Below are positions 56,584-64,000 of a stretch of 64,000 bases of DNA, one piece after another (the stretch's first letter is position 1; every line of letters starts with the position of its first letter). Made by a program: the position numbers and the translations under genes. Location: the NCBI GenBank assembly GCA_028386065.3, contig JAKUCV010007160.1, positions 144,858-208,857 of the forward strand, read 5' to 3'. This DNA is from Turnera subulata (Eukaryota; Streptophyta; Magnoliopsida; Malpighiales; Passifloraceae). The notes beneath the pieces were generated by a model. The model was not told the origin of the DNA and did not search any database. It was given only the letters and a program-made list of their open reading frames with translations.

Positions 56584-57777
56584 CTAGTTCCCATCATCGT
56601 CCTCATCCTCATCATCTTCCTCCTCTATTTCCATTTGATCAAAATCTTCATCATCATCATCATCATCATCACCTTCAAAGTTGAAACCTTGAAAGGTTGT
56701 GTGATATGGTGGAGGACCAAAGTTGACATGAGCAAAATAGGCACGTAGGTCATGTCCTTGCCTTTGTACCTCCACGTCGATTCTGTCAATGGAGCGTCCC
56801 AAGCTACGGAGAGTGGCGGCAATCGAGTCAAGTGTAGCGGCAGGAGCTGGAGGAGCGGGGACTGGAAGAGCTAGTAGTTGAGGAACTGCTTCTTGTGCAG
56901 GCCTCGGGACTTCCTCGGATGGGCGCTTGTGAAAAGTGGCATCGTTAATTGCCCAAAGTTTGGAGTGAGGAGTTTGAGATCCTTCAAAGGGAGTCAGTCC
57001 TGCACTCAAACAAATATCCACAACCAAAAAAGCATATGGAAGGGGATGGTCGTTCGAAGTGTGCTCGGCCATGTGCATGAGCACAAATCGTGCCCAATTG
57101 ATCGGAGCTCCGTGAATAATGGCATGCAGGACTTTTTCGTCCTCAATTGTGAAGTTGGTGTGATTACCGGCCCTAGGTTTGATCACCCTAGTAAGCAAAT
57201 ACAAAAACACTCTGTACTCCGGGTTGATTGAGTGAATGGTAGGCCTATTGGAGTGATTACAGCGCACTTCAGTGAAACCGAGATCAGACAGCAGCTGGGT
57301 TTCATGGAGAGTGAGGAAATGATCGCCTCCATATGTCACGATGTCATGACCTTGGTCAGGTAGGCCTGCAATCTGTCCGAACTGCTCCAGTGTCACCTGA
57401 AAACGTCTCCCATTAACACTGGCAGAGAGGACAACACCATCACGGTGAAGGGTAGTGTAGAAAGTGCGGATGTAGTCCGGATTGAAGTGATAGTGCTTCC
57501 ACGTCACAAAATCCCAGAGACGGGATTCCCGTAAGTGGCGTTCAAGATTGGCATATTGCTTCTTCTGTGGGTAATGTTCTGGAAGATACCGAGGAGAAGC
57601 GATGGCTCGGTTTGCATAGAAGGATTTGTAGTGTGTGAGCTCATCTTTGGAACTAAACCAAATGTCTGAATTTGGCACAGAGAATTTGTGAGTAGCACTT
57701 GAGGATCCACCATTTTTCTTGGATTGATATTCATGAGCAACTTGCTTGCCCTTGAAACGACGTTTGTCACCAGCCAT
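56584..57777 (-). CDS. Sirevirus accessory ORF with plant transposon-protein (PMD-like) domain
   Basis: An intact 397-codon ORF lies between pol and the 3' LTR, same strand as pol, where SIRE-type elements carry an env-like or accessory gene. N terminus MAGDKRRFKGKQVAHEYQSK is basic. Residues ~45-260 match the 'putative plant transposon protein' domain (FYANRAIASPRYLPEHYP; VSVNGRRF-like SASVNGRRFQVTLEQFGQIA; GLPDQG; WARFVLMHMAEHT; LPYAFLVVDICLSAGLTPFE). This domain has a 'f..tle..g.iaGLP' motif like that of plant mobile domain proteins. A P/A-rich linker, a short helix (SIAATLRSLGRSIDRIDVEV) and a C-terminal run of D/E follow. No signal peptide or membrane segment, so not envelope-like. A TATA box lies ~95 bp upstream. 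Function unknown; it is open while the neighbouring pol is not. Confidence 0.75.
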   Translation of the reverse strand: MAGDKRRFKGKQVAHEYQSKKNGGSSSATHKFSVPNSDIWFSSKDELTHYKSFYANRAIASPRYLPEHYPQKKQYANLERHLRESRLWDFVTWKHYHFNPDYIRTFYTTLHRDGVVLSASVNGRRFQVTLEQFGQIAGLPDQGHDIVTYGGDHFLTLHETQLLSDLGFTEVRCNHSNRPTIHSINPEYRVFLYLLTRVIKPRAGNHTNFTIEDEKVLHAIIHGAPINWARFVLMHMAEHTSNDHPLPYAFLVVDICLSAGLTPFEGSQTPHSKLWAINDATFHKRPSEEVPRPAQEAVPQLLALPVPAPPAPAATLDSIAATLRSLGRSIDRIDVEVQRQGHDLRAYFAHVNFGPPPYHTTFQGFNFEGDDDDDDDEDFDQMEIEEEDDEDEDDDGN

Positions 57778-57870
57778 TATGGGAGGAAGAATTGAAGGGA
57801 GATTTGTTGTTTGAGTGTGAAAAGGGTTGAATGTAATAGAGTGAGGAGGCTGTTTTAAAAAAAAAAAAGT

Positions 57871-57877
57871 TTATATA
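57871..57877 (-). promoter_or_regulatory. TATA box upstream of the accessory ORF
   Basis: The minus strand reads CACTATATAAACTTTT, ~95 bases before the ATG at 57,777, with a CT/CA-rich leader (CACACTCAAACAACAAATC) in between. Spacing is that of an ordinary plant promoter, suggesting the ORF can be transcribed separately from the genomic RNA. Confidence 0.55.
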
Positions 57878-57941
57878 GTGGTGGCAGGAAAGTAGCCGTT
57901 AGAGCTCCAACGGCTCTTTTTTTTTTTGATTTTTCCGTTTT

Positions 57942-58267
57942 AACGTCGATGTTGGGGAAGGAACATCGATGTTTTCTGAAAAGCCACATCGATTTTCCAA
58001 CGTTCGGCCGAAAAACTCGCGTAGCTCAACGGCTATATTTTTGAAAGTCAGTGACTCTCTGGACAAAAATATAAAATTCAGCTAATGTATGAAACAGAAA
58101 ACTTTCGGAACATCGATGTTTGATACGGAACATCGATGTTAGTTCAATGTTGATTGGTGGCATGATTTTTTGCTGTGATGGAACATCGATGTTGGACTCG
58201 TAACATCGATGTTTTTCGGCCACTGGTCCAATTTTTCTTAAATCCGAATTGATCAAACATCGATGTT
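57942..58267. repeat. Internal cluster of AACATCGATGTT palindromes
   Basis: Pairs start at 57942/57962 (the first AACGTCGATGTT), 58109/58129 and 58182/58202, all 20 bp apart, plus degenerate (57,985) and single (58,256) copies. The cluster begins 65 bp upstream of the TATA box of the accessory ORF and lies between the two divergent transcription units. Confidence 0.9.
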
Positions 58268-58833
58268 GTTTGGTCCACCAGATTTTTGTTCACCCTGTCT
58301 TTTGGCCTTAGTAAGGGGACCTACAAAACAGAGTTAGACGAGCCTCGGGTGCTCGAGTTTGCAAAGATAATACACGATCTTTAGTAAGAAGAAATATGTG
58401 TGACAAAGTTAAGGGTAGTAAGAAAGCCTCTGCCCCCAAGAAATATTTTCTTGGATGTCTATCCTGCCTGGAGGAAGAGTTATCTCCTTGTCGTGAGTAC
58501 ATCGGGCGCGAGAAAATGTCTTGTCAGTTGGACTTTGGTTGCTTCTGATGCCCATCTAATCAGACAGTAAATCCCGTGATGAATCAATAATGCAATTTAG
58601 GCCAGGATTTTCAACAAAGCAGATGCTTGATTATCTGAAAAATTAGATGTTAGTAATAAATGAATTGGCAAGTGTCTCAAAAGGAAGATTCTTGAAAATC
58701 GAAGCAGTTTGGAGGGGCCTTCGTCTGAAGATTTTTCAAAGATGGGTAGGGGTCACCTCCGGAATAAGCTCGGGACATTCCAGAATTTGGTAGGGGTCAC
58801 CTTCTGAGAGAAGAAGCAATATAGTTGTGTTTC
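58268..58833. promoter_or_regulatory. Probable promoter region of the antisense ORF
   Basis: Contains a 44-bp-spaced direct repeat (GTAGGGGTCACCT at 58,747 and 58,791) just upstream of a TATA box. Also a segment (TTAGTAAGGGGACCTACAAAAC, 58,308) whose relative TTAGTAAGGGGAGTACCTGC is at 59,964, so the antisense unit is bracketed by similar sequences. Confidence 0.4.
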
Positions 58834-58841
58834 TATAAATA
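58834..58841 (+). promoter_or_regulatory. TATA box of the antisense ORF
   Basis: CTATAAATAGG lies 96 bases before the ATG at 58,930; the leader ends in an A-rich stretch (AACAAAAAAAAAATGCC) giving a favourable start context. Confidence 0.6.
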
Positions 58842-58929
58842 GGTATACGATATAGCTCATTAGACACAGAAAATTATAAGCCAATTTCTGAAAGAGAGTA
58901 AAAAAAAAATCAAAAGCAACAAAAAAAAA

Positions 58930-59613
58930 ATGCCTTCCCCTTCCACTGTATTTTTTGATGAGGGTGCAGCTGTAGGTAGGAGAAACCGATTAGCCTATAG
59001 TATTGTAAGTGAGCCACCTGAGGAGTTGCCTATTGAACTAAGTAGAATGCCTCGCTTAGTATTTGTTGATGAGCTCTACTCCTCTAGGTTTTTTGTTACA
59101 CCCATGGAAGAGACTGTTTTTCTTGAGAGTCAAAGCCCACTTAGAACATCCTTCTATGGTACCGCCAATGCCACCATGTTCTTCATATCTAAAAGGCTTG
59201 AAAGTTTTCAACTGGAGTCTACCCATCAAGCCTTAGAACAAGGAAGCTATTACCGTCTATCAATGACTGCTCAGAGTGCTGCACAGGCCCCTGGCTTACC
59301 ACCGACGTGGCCAAAGGTTCGCCTGCTAGTGCGGAATTGCAGAGGAATCACGAGGCGCTCTGAAGACTTTGCAAGAATGTTGAGAGACTTGAAGAACCAG
59401 TACAAGCCGAACATGGTGCTGCTCACCGAGACATTATGGCAACCTGGCAAAAACCACGGGGTCATCCCTCTCCGTTTTCCGTCAGTGAACCGGTTTGAAA
59501 TCCCTAGCCAGAATAACACAGGTGGAATGTGGTTTGCATGGAGCGATAGTGTCAGGGTTAATATAGTCAGTGACCCCAATAGCTTCTCTGTAACTGCTGT
59601 ACCAAATCGTTAG
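58930..59613 (+). CDS. Antisense ORF in Sirevirus: unknown domain plus LINE-type endonuclease half
   Basis: An intact 227-codon ORF, opposite in strand to the Sirevirus genes. Residues 1-~120 (MPSPSTVFFDEGAAVGRRNR ... QSAAQ) are not recognised. Residues ~128-225 resemble the N-terminal half of a LINE apurinic endonuclease: VRLLVRNCRGITRR (the conserved N-x-R-G), YKPNMVLLTETLW (catalytic Glu in L-T-E-T) and NTGGMWFAWSDSV (the G-G-I/M-W motif). The C-terminal half with the D-x-N and S-D-H motifs is missing, so it should not cut DNA. TATA at 58,834 and AATAAA at 59,682 frame it as a self-contained transcription unit. It could be a captured gene fragment, a nested insertion or a LINE-derived chimera. 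Confidence 0.55.
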   Translation: MPSPSTVFFDEGAAVGRRNRLAYSIVSEPPEELPIELSRMPRLVFVDELYSSRFFVTPMEETVFLESQSPLRTSFYGTANATMFFISKRLESFQLESTHQALEQGSYYRLSMTAQSAAQAPGLPPTWPKVRLLVRNCRGITRRSEDFARMLRDLKNQYKPNMVLLTETLWQPGKNHGVIPLRFPSVNRFEIPSQNNTGGMWFAWSDSVRVNIVSDPNSFSVTAVPNR

Positions 59614-59681
59614 GAGCTGGATTATGATAATTGTAATAAGTGTGTTTTAAGTTCTAGTGGCTGTACTCAATGTTTATAATC

Positions 59682-59687
59682 AATAAA
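59682..59687 (+). terminator. Poly(A) signal AATAAA after the antisense ORF
   Basis: AATAAA 69 bases past the stop codon, within AT-rich DNA (TATAATCAATAAAAATATTT), is suitably placed for 3' end formation. Confidence 0.5.
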
Positions 59688-59890
59688 AATATTTATGTTT
59701 TCAGCATGTGTATGACATAAAATTCTTCCATGTGAGTGTTCATCAAACAAGCGGGTGTTTCAATTTGAGCAATTGTGCACTAACTACATGCTTAACACGA
59801 ATTGAAAGAAATCTGAATATTCTTCCTGAAACATTTAGTCATGAGCATGCAAGATTGAGTGATAAGTGTAAAATCGGACCAGAAGATGAC

Positions 59891-59922
59891 AACATCGATG
59901 TTTACTAAGCAACATCGATGTT
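59891..59922. repeat. Third AACATCGATGTT pair
   Basis: Two exact copies at 59,891 and 59,911, 20 bp apart, lie between the antisense unit and the end of pol (60,055). Confidence 0.95.
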
Positions 59923-60054
59923 CCATATTTTTCAAATTATGATTCCCCCTATCTTGTTGCTTTTAGTAAGGGGAGTACCTGCAAAACAAAATTAGGGGTG
60001 CCTCCGACGCTCAAGTCAGTAATGTTAAAAAAAGATATATAAAGAATGCATAGA

Positions 60055-63000
60055 TTACATTAATGTAGAGTCAAGTATGCCAAGTTCAGTTCGAATTTGA
60101 AAGTATGACTCTTTGTCTAAGGGCTTTGTGAAGATGTCAGCTAGTTGAGATTTTGTTTCAACAAATTCAATGGTTACATCTCCTTTAGATACATGGTCCC
60201 TAATGAAGTGATGCCAAATATCTATATGTTTTGTTCTAGAATGAAGAACAGGGTTCTTCGTCAAGCTTATGGCACTTGTGTTATCACATTTAAGAGGCAC
60301 ATGACTAAGGCTTAGACCATAATCTTTTAGTTGTTGTTTCATCCAAAGAATTTGTGCACAACAACTGCCAACATCAATGTATTCCGCTTTGGTGGTAGAC
60401 AATGCAACACTAGCTTGTTTCTTGCTAAACCATGAGACTAAAGAGCTACCTAGCGAATGGCATGTTCCACTAGTGCTTTTTTGATCTAATTTGCAGCCTG
60501 CAAAATCTGAGTCGGAATAACCTATGAGATGATGTGTAGTGCCTTTTGGATACCATAATCCAACATTTATTGTGCCTACAAGGTATTTCATTATTCGTTT
60601 TATAGCCTTAAGATGAGACTCTTTAGGACAAGATTGAAACCGTGCACATAAACAAACACTAAACATGATATCCGGCCTACTTACTGTAAGGTAAAGAAGT
60701 GATCCGATCATACCTCGATATTTCTTAATGTCAACTTCAATGCCTTTCTCATCTTTGTCTAAATGTATGGAAGTGCTCATTGGTGTGGCCATTTGCTTGG
60801 AGTTGTCCATTTCAAAGCGCTTGAGCAGCACCTTGCAATACTTGGATTGGGAGATGAATGTTCCTTCCTTCATTTGTTTGACTTGTAAACCGAGGAAGAA
60901 TGTCAACTCACCCATCATGGACATCTCAAACTCACTGGTCATCATGTTAGAGAATTCCTTGCACAAAGACTCATTAGTGGCACCAAAAATAATATCAGCT
61001 ACATAAATTTGAACCAAAAGAATGTTATGATGTTTGTTCTTAATGAATAAGGTGGTGTCAACCTTCCCTCTACTGAATCCATTATCCAAAACAAATTTAC
61101 TCAAACGTTCATACCAAGCTCTTGGAGCTTGTTTGAGACCGTAGAGTGCTTTCTTGAGTTTGAAAACATGATCGGGAAAGGTATAATCTTCAAACCCAGG
61201 AGGTTGAGCAACATATACTTCCTCTTGGATGAAGCCATTTAGAAATGCACTTTTGACATCCATTTGATAAAGTTTGAAATTCATAGATGATGCAAAAGCA
61301 AGCAAAAGACGAATAGCTTCTAGACGTGCAACAGGTGCATATGTTTCTTCAAAGTCAATTCCTTCTTCTTGATTGTAACCTTTTGCTACCAACCTAGCTT
61401 TGTTTCTAGTTATTACGCCATTTTCATCTAGCTTGTTTCTAAACACCCATTTCGTACCAATTATTGTATGATCCATGGGCCTTGGAACTAATTCCCAAAC
61501 ATCATTACATTTGAATTGATTTAGCTCTTCTTGCATAGCCAAGGTCCAATGTTCATCATTAATTGCTTCAGAGATAGTTGTAGGCTCAATTTGTGAAACA
61601 AATGCAATGTGCCCTATGTTATCTCTAAGAGATTTTCGAGTACTTACTCCGCGGTTGATATCACCTATTACCGTGTCAAGGGGATGATCTTTGGACTCTC
61701 ACCATGCTCTAGGTAATTCTTGGTTGATATCAACCGTTGTTTCTTGCATGTCTTCCACTGGGCTTGGTTCTTCTTGTTGAGGTGCAACCTCCATTTCTTG
61801 TTGAGGTGTAGGTTCGGTTGAAGTGCCTCCTTTATTCCAAACGTTGTCTTGCATATCTTCTTCTTCCTTGTCATCCAATGACATCTTCTCAAGTGTACCT
61901 ACAAGATCATCACATAAATCCTTTCTCGCCGGGCGAGTATTATTCTCTGCAAATACAACATGAGGGGACTCCTCAACACTTAAGTTTCGTTTGTTAGAAA
62001 CTCTATACGCTTTGCTGTGCAATGAATAGCCTAGAAAGATGCCTTCATCAGATTTTGCATCAAATTTTCCCAAATTGTCTTTTCCATTATCATGCACAAA
62101 ACACTTGCAGCCAAAGACTCTAAGATGGGAAAAATTTGGTTTTCTTCCCTTGTATAATTCATAGGGCGTTTTCATGAGTAGTGGCCTAATGATTGCTCGG
62201 TTTAACACGTAGCAAGCTGTACTCACTACATCAGCCCAGAAATACTTAGGAATGTTAGCCTCATTGAGCATAGTTCTTGCCATTTCCTCAAGACACCGAT
62301 TTTTGCGTTCAACAACTCCATTTTGTTGTGGTGTCCGAGGGGCTGAGAAATTATGCTCAATCCCATGTTTATCACAAAAAGCTGAAAAATGATTGTTTTC
62401 AAATTCTCCTCCATGATCACTTCTAATGCAAGCAATTAAACAACCTTTTTTGATTTTGAACTTTCTTAAGAAAGCTCTTGAATGTATCAAATGCTTCACT
62501 TTTATGAGTAACGAATAAAGTCCAAGTGAATCTAGTATAATCATCCACAATAACAAAAGCATAATAGTTCCCTCCAAAACTTTTAATTTGTGAGGGACCA
62601 AAGAGATCCATGTGCAAAAGTTGAAGTGGTCTAGAAGTTGAGACAGCGTTTTTAGAATGAAACGAAGCTCGCACTTGCTTCCCCTTTTGACATGCATCAC
62701 ATATGGAATCCTTCCCAAATTTAATTTTTGGAATGCCAACTACCAAGTCTTGATTAACTAGTTTGTTTAACATTTTCATATTAACATGACCTACTCTACG
62801 ATGCCATAACCACATATCATCTTCTTTGCTCATTAGACATTTTGAAAATTTTGATGAGGACTCTTCTAAGTTAACCATATAAATATTGTCAATTCTATCA
62901 CCTTGTAGAATGATCTTATTATCACTAAGACGTTCTACGGTGCATGACTTGGAATCAAAAATCACATGATTCCCCTTATCACATAATTGACTTATGCTTA

Positions 63001-63220
63001 AGAGATTGTGTTTAAGACCTTTAACAAGCAAGACATTATCAATGGAGGAAGACTCATCTTTGCCAACCGAGCCAATGCCGATGATCTTTCCTTTGTTGTT
63101 GTCTCCAAAGACAACGTTTCCTCCATTTGATGGCTTTATTTGCAAAAATTTGGATGCTTCTCCGGTCATGTGCTTGGAGCATCCGCTATCAAGGTACCAA
63201 AGTACATTTGATGCCTTCAA
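60055..63220 (-). pseudogene. Sirevirus-type copia pol (PR-IN-RT-RNase H), inactivated
   Basis: Order on the minus strand is protease (LWYLDSGCSKHMTGEASKF, 63,220 on), GAG-pre-integrase (MWLWHRRVGHVNMKMLNKL), integrase core (LHMDLFGPSQI; RSDHGGEFENNHF; PQQNGVVERKNR), RT ([56 protein letters not shown]) and RNase H ([37 protein letters not shown]). Defects: a frameshift in integrase near 62,455; TGA at 61,699-61,701 (TGG TGA GAG, likely CGA to TGA); the RT catalytic Y-V-D-D is Y-V-A-D (GCT codon at 60,997-60,999); and S-T-T-K-A-E-Y where related elements have S-T-T/A-E-A-E-Y. Otherwise the frame is long and clean, so the element is fairly young. Mobility would need enzyme from another copy. 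Confidence 0.9.
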
Positions 63221-63239
63221 GCATACCTACAACATCAAA

Positions 63240-63989
63240 TCAATGAGATTTAGGTACCCAAATCTTCTTGGGTCCTTGAGTGTTAGGTGCATAGTGGTTA
63301 TGAGCTTCTTCTTGAGCCCAATGCCTGTGCCTAGTGAAACAAACAGGAGCAATGTGTCCTATTCTATTGCAATAATGACAAATGACATTTGGGTTATGCA
63401 TTCTTCTAGGTTGATAGTAGTTACTATGTTTCCTATACTTATGCACATTACTCACTTTGTTTACCTTAGGTTGTACCTTAGGTTTTTTTGATTCAACTTT
63501 ATGTCTTTTAGGTTCATTTCTAAAACCTATTCCATGCCTAGTAGATTGCAAGTTACTTAGCATAGAATTCAGATTTTTATGAGGAGTATTAAACTTCTTC
63601 AAGGTTGTTTCAAGTTGTTCAACTTGTTTTCTTAAAGGTATACATGACGAACATTCCTCTACACTCTTCTTTTCTAGCATCTTATTTTCATCCTTCAGCT
63701 TCCTATTTTCACATGCTAATTTTTCATTTTGTTTTTTTAAAGGGCCACATGATACACATTCCTTAGGTGTGTCTAGAGTCTTATTTTCTTCCTTAAGATT
63801 CTTATTCTCATTAGACACATTTTCCATATCGTTTTCCAAAGTTATGACTTGTTTCTTTATACTCTTATTAACATTAGAAATAGAAATGAATTCACCATAA
63901 AGCTCATCAAATGCATTTTGTAACTCTTCATATGAGACATTTTCATTTGGAGAAGTGGTACTTACCTCTTCCGGTTCTTCCCTTGCCAT
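63240..63989 (-). CDS. Sirevirus-type gag, C-terminal part
   Basis: A 249-codon frame begins at an internal Met near the right edge (MAREEPEEVSTTSPNENVSY); the N-terminal capsid part probably lies beyond the window. It has long coiled-coil segments (SISNVNKSIKKQVITLENDM; LKEENKTL; CENRKLKDENKMLEKKS), two C-x2-C-like pairs (ECVSCGPLKKQ, ECSSCIPLRKQ), a basic stretch and a CCHC knuckle (CHYCNRIGHIAPVC). It ends WVPKSH and a stop at 63,240, 20 bases before the protease frame. Gag and protease are in different frames, so either a frameshift mutation or recoding separates them. Extended coiled-coil gag is typical of Sireviruses. Confidence 0.75.
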   Translation of the reverse strand: MAREEPEEVSTTSPNENVSYEELQNAFDELYGEFISISNVNKSIKKQVITLENDMENVSNENKNLKEENKTLDTPKECVSCGPLKKQNEKLACENRKLKDENKMLEKKSVEECSSCIPLRKQVEQLETTLKKFNTPHKNLNSMLSNLQSTRHGIGFRNEPKRHKVESKKPKVQPKVNKVSNVHKYRKHSNYYQPRRMHNPNVICHYCNRIGHIAPVCFTRHRHWAQEEAHNHYAPNTQGPKKIWVPKSH

Positions 63990-64000
63990 GAGACATAGGT

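Overview
This window looks like nuclear DNA of a flowering plant, most likely a eudicot. It has spliced low-density genes with GT-AG introns, plant-only families (plant mobile domain, MRF-type MORN protein, plastid glutathione peroxidase, F-box of the At2g35280 type) and heavy loading with nested plant retrotransposons. No bacterial, organellar, rRNA or CRISPR feature was seen. All family names come from reading motifs by eye; no search was run.

Layout. 1-1.2 kb: a retroelement ORF1 relic joined to a copia RT motif, a tRNA-derived SINE-like sequence and a 378-bp GC-rich tandem repeat. 1.5-2.2 kb: a small three-exon GRF zinc-finger gene (minus). 2.25-6.3 kb: three tandem arrays (about 512, 187 and 405 bp). 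6.5-7.5 kb: an array of small phase-1 acidic exons; 8.4-9.0 kb: a TIR DNA element. 9.0-14.1 kb: a plant-mobile-domain gene (plus) with a duplicated tail-exon array and a truncated LINE in an intron. 14.1-18.0 kb: very AT-rich Helitron-related DNA. 18.2-24.6 kb: a decaying minus-strand gene cluster (small acidic protein, truncated glutathione peroxidase, O-methyltransferase scrap, MORN protein), two of them with one in-frame TAG each.

25.0-30.2 kb: one LTR plus the integrase part of an Athila-like gypsy element. 31.7-32.7 kb: a 546-bp tandem duplication. 33.6-37.9 kb: a decayed chromovirus-like gypsy element. 38.8-42.2 kb: a mariner/Stowaway-TIR element carrying five DLNxxP (EAR-type) motifs read from both strands. 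43.5-45.9 kb: a probable solo LTR. 46.7-47.3 kb: an F-box pseudogene. 48.0-51.4 kb: a copia relic broken by an LTR. 51.5-54.9 kb: a Tat/Ogre-type element. 54.9 kb to the end: a Sirevirus-type copia element (minus) inserted in the Tat/Ogre element.

The Sirevirus is the most interesting part. Its LTR has eight roughly 75-bp units, each with two copies of the 12-bp palindrome AACATCGATGTT (some imperfect) placed 21 bp apart (19 in one unit). The same palindromes recur as 20-bp-spaced pairs just upstream of the TATA box of an intact 397-aa accessory ORF, and again beyond the end of the polymerase gene. A second, antisense 227-aa ORF has its own TATA box and poly(A) signal and faces the accessory ORF head to head across the palindrome cluster. 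The polymerase itself is dead (YVDD changed to YVAD, one TGA, a frameshift in integrase, gag and protease in different frames), while both accessory ORFs are open.
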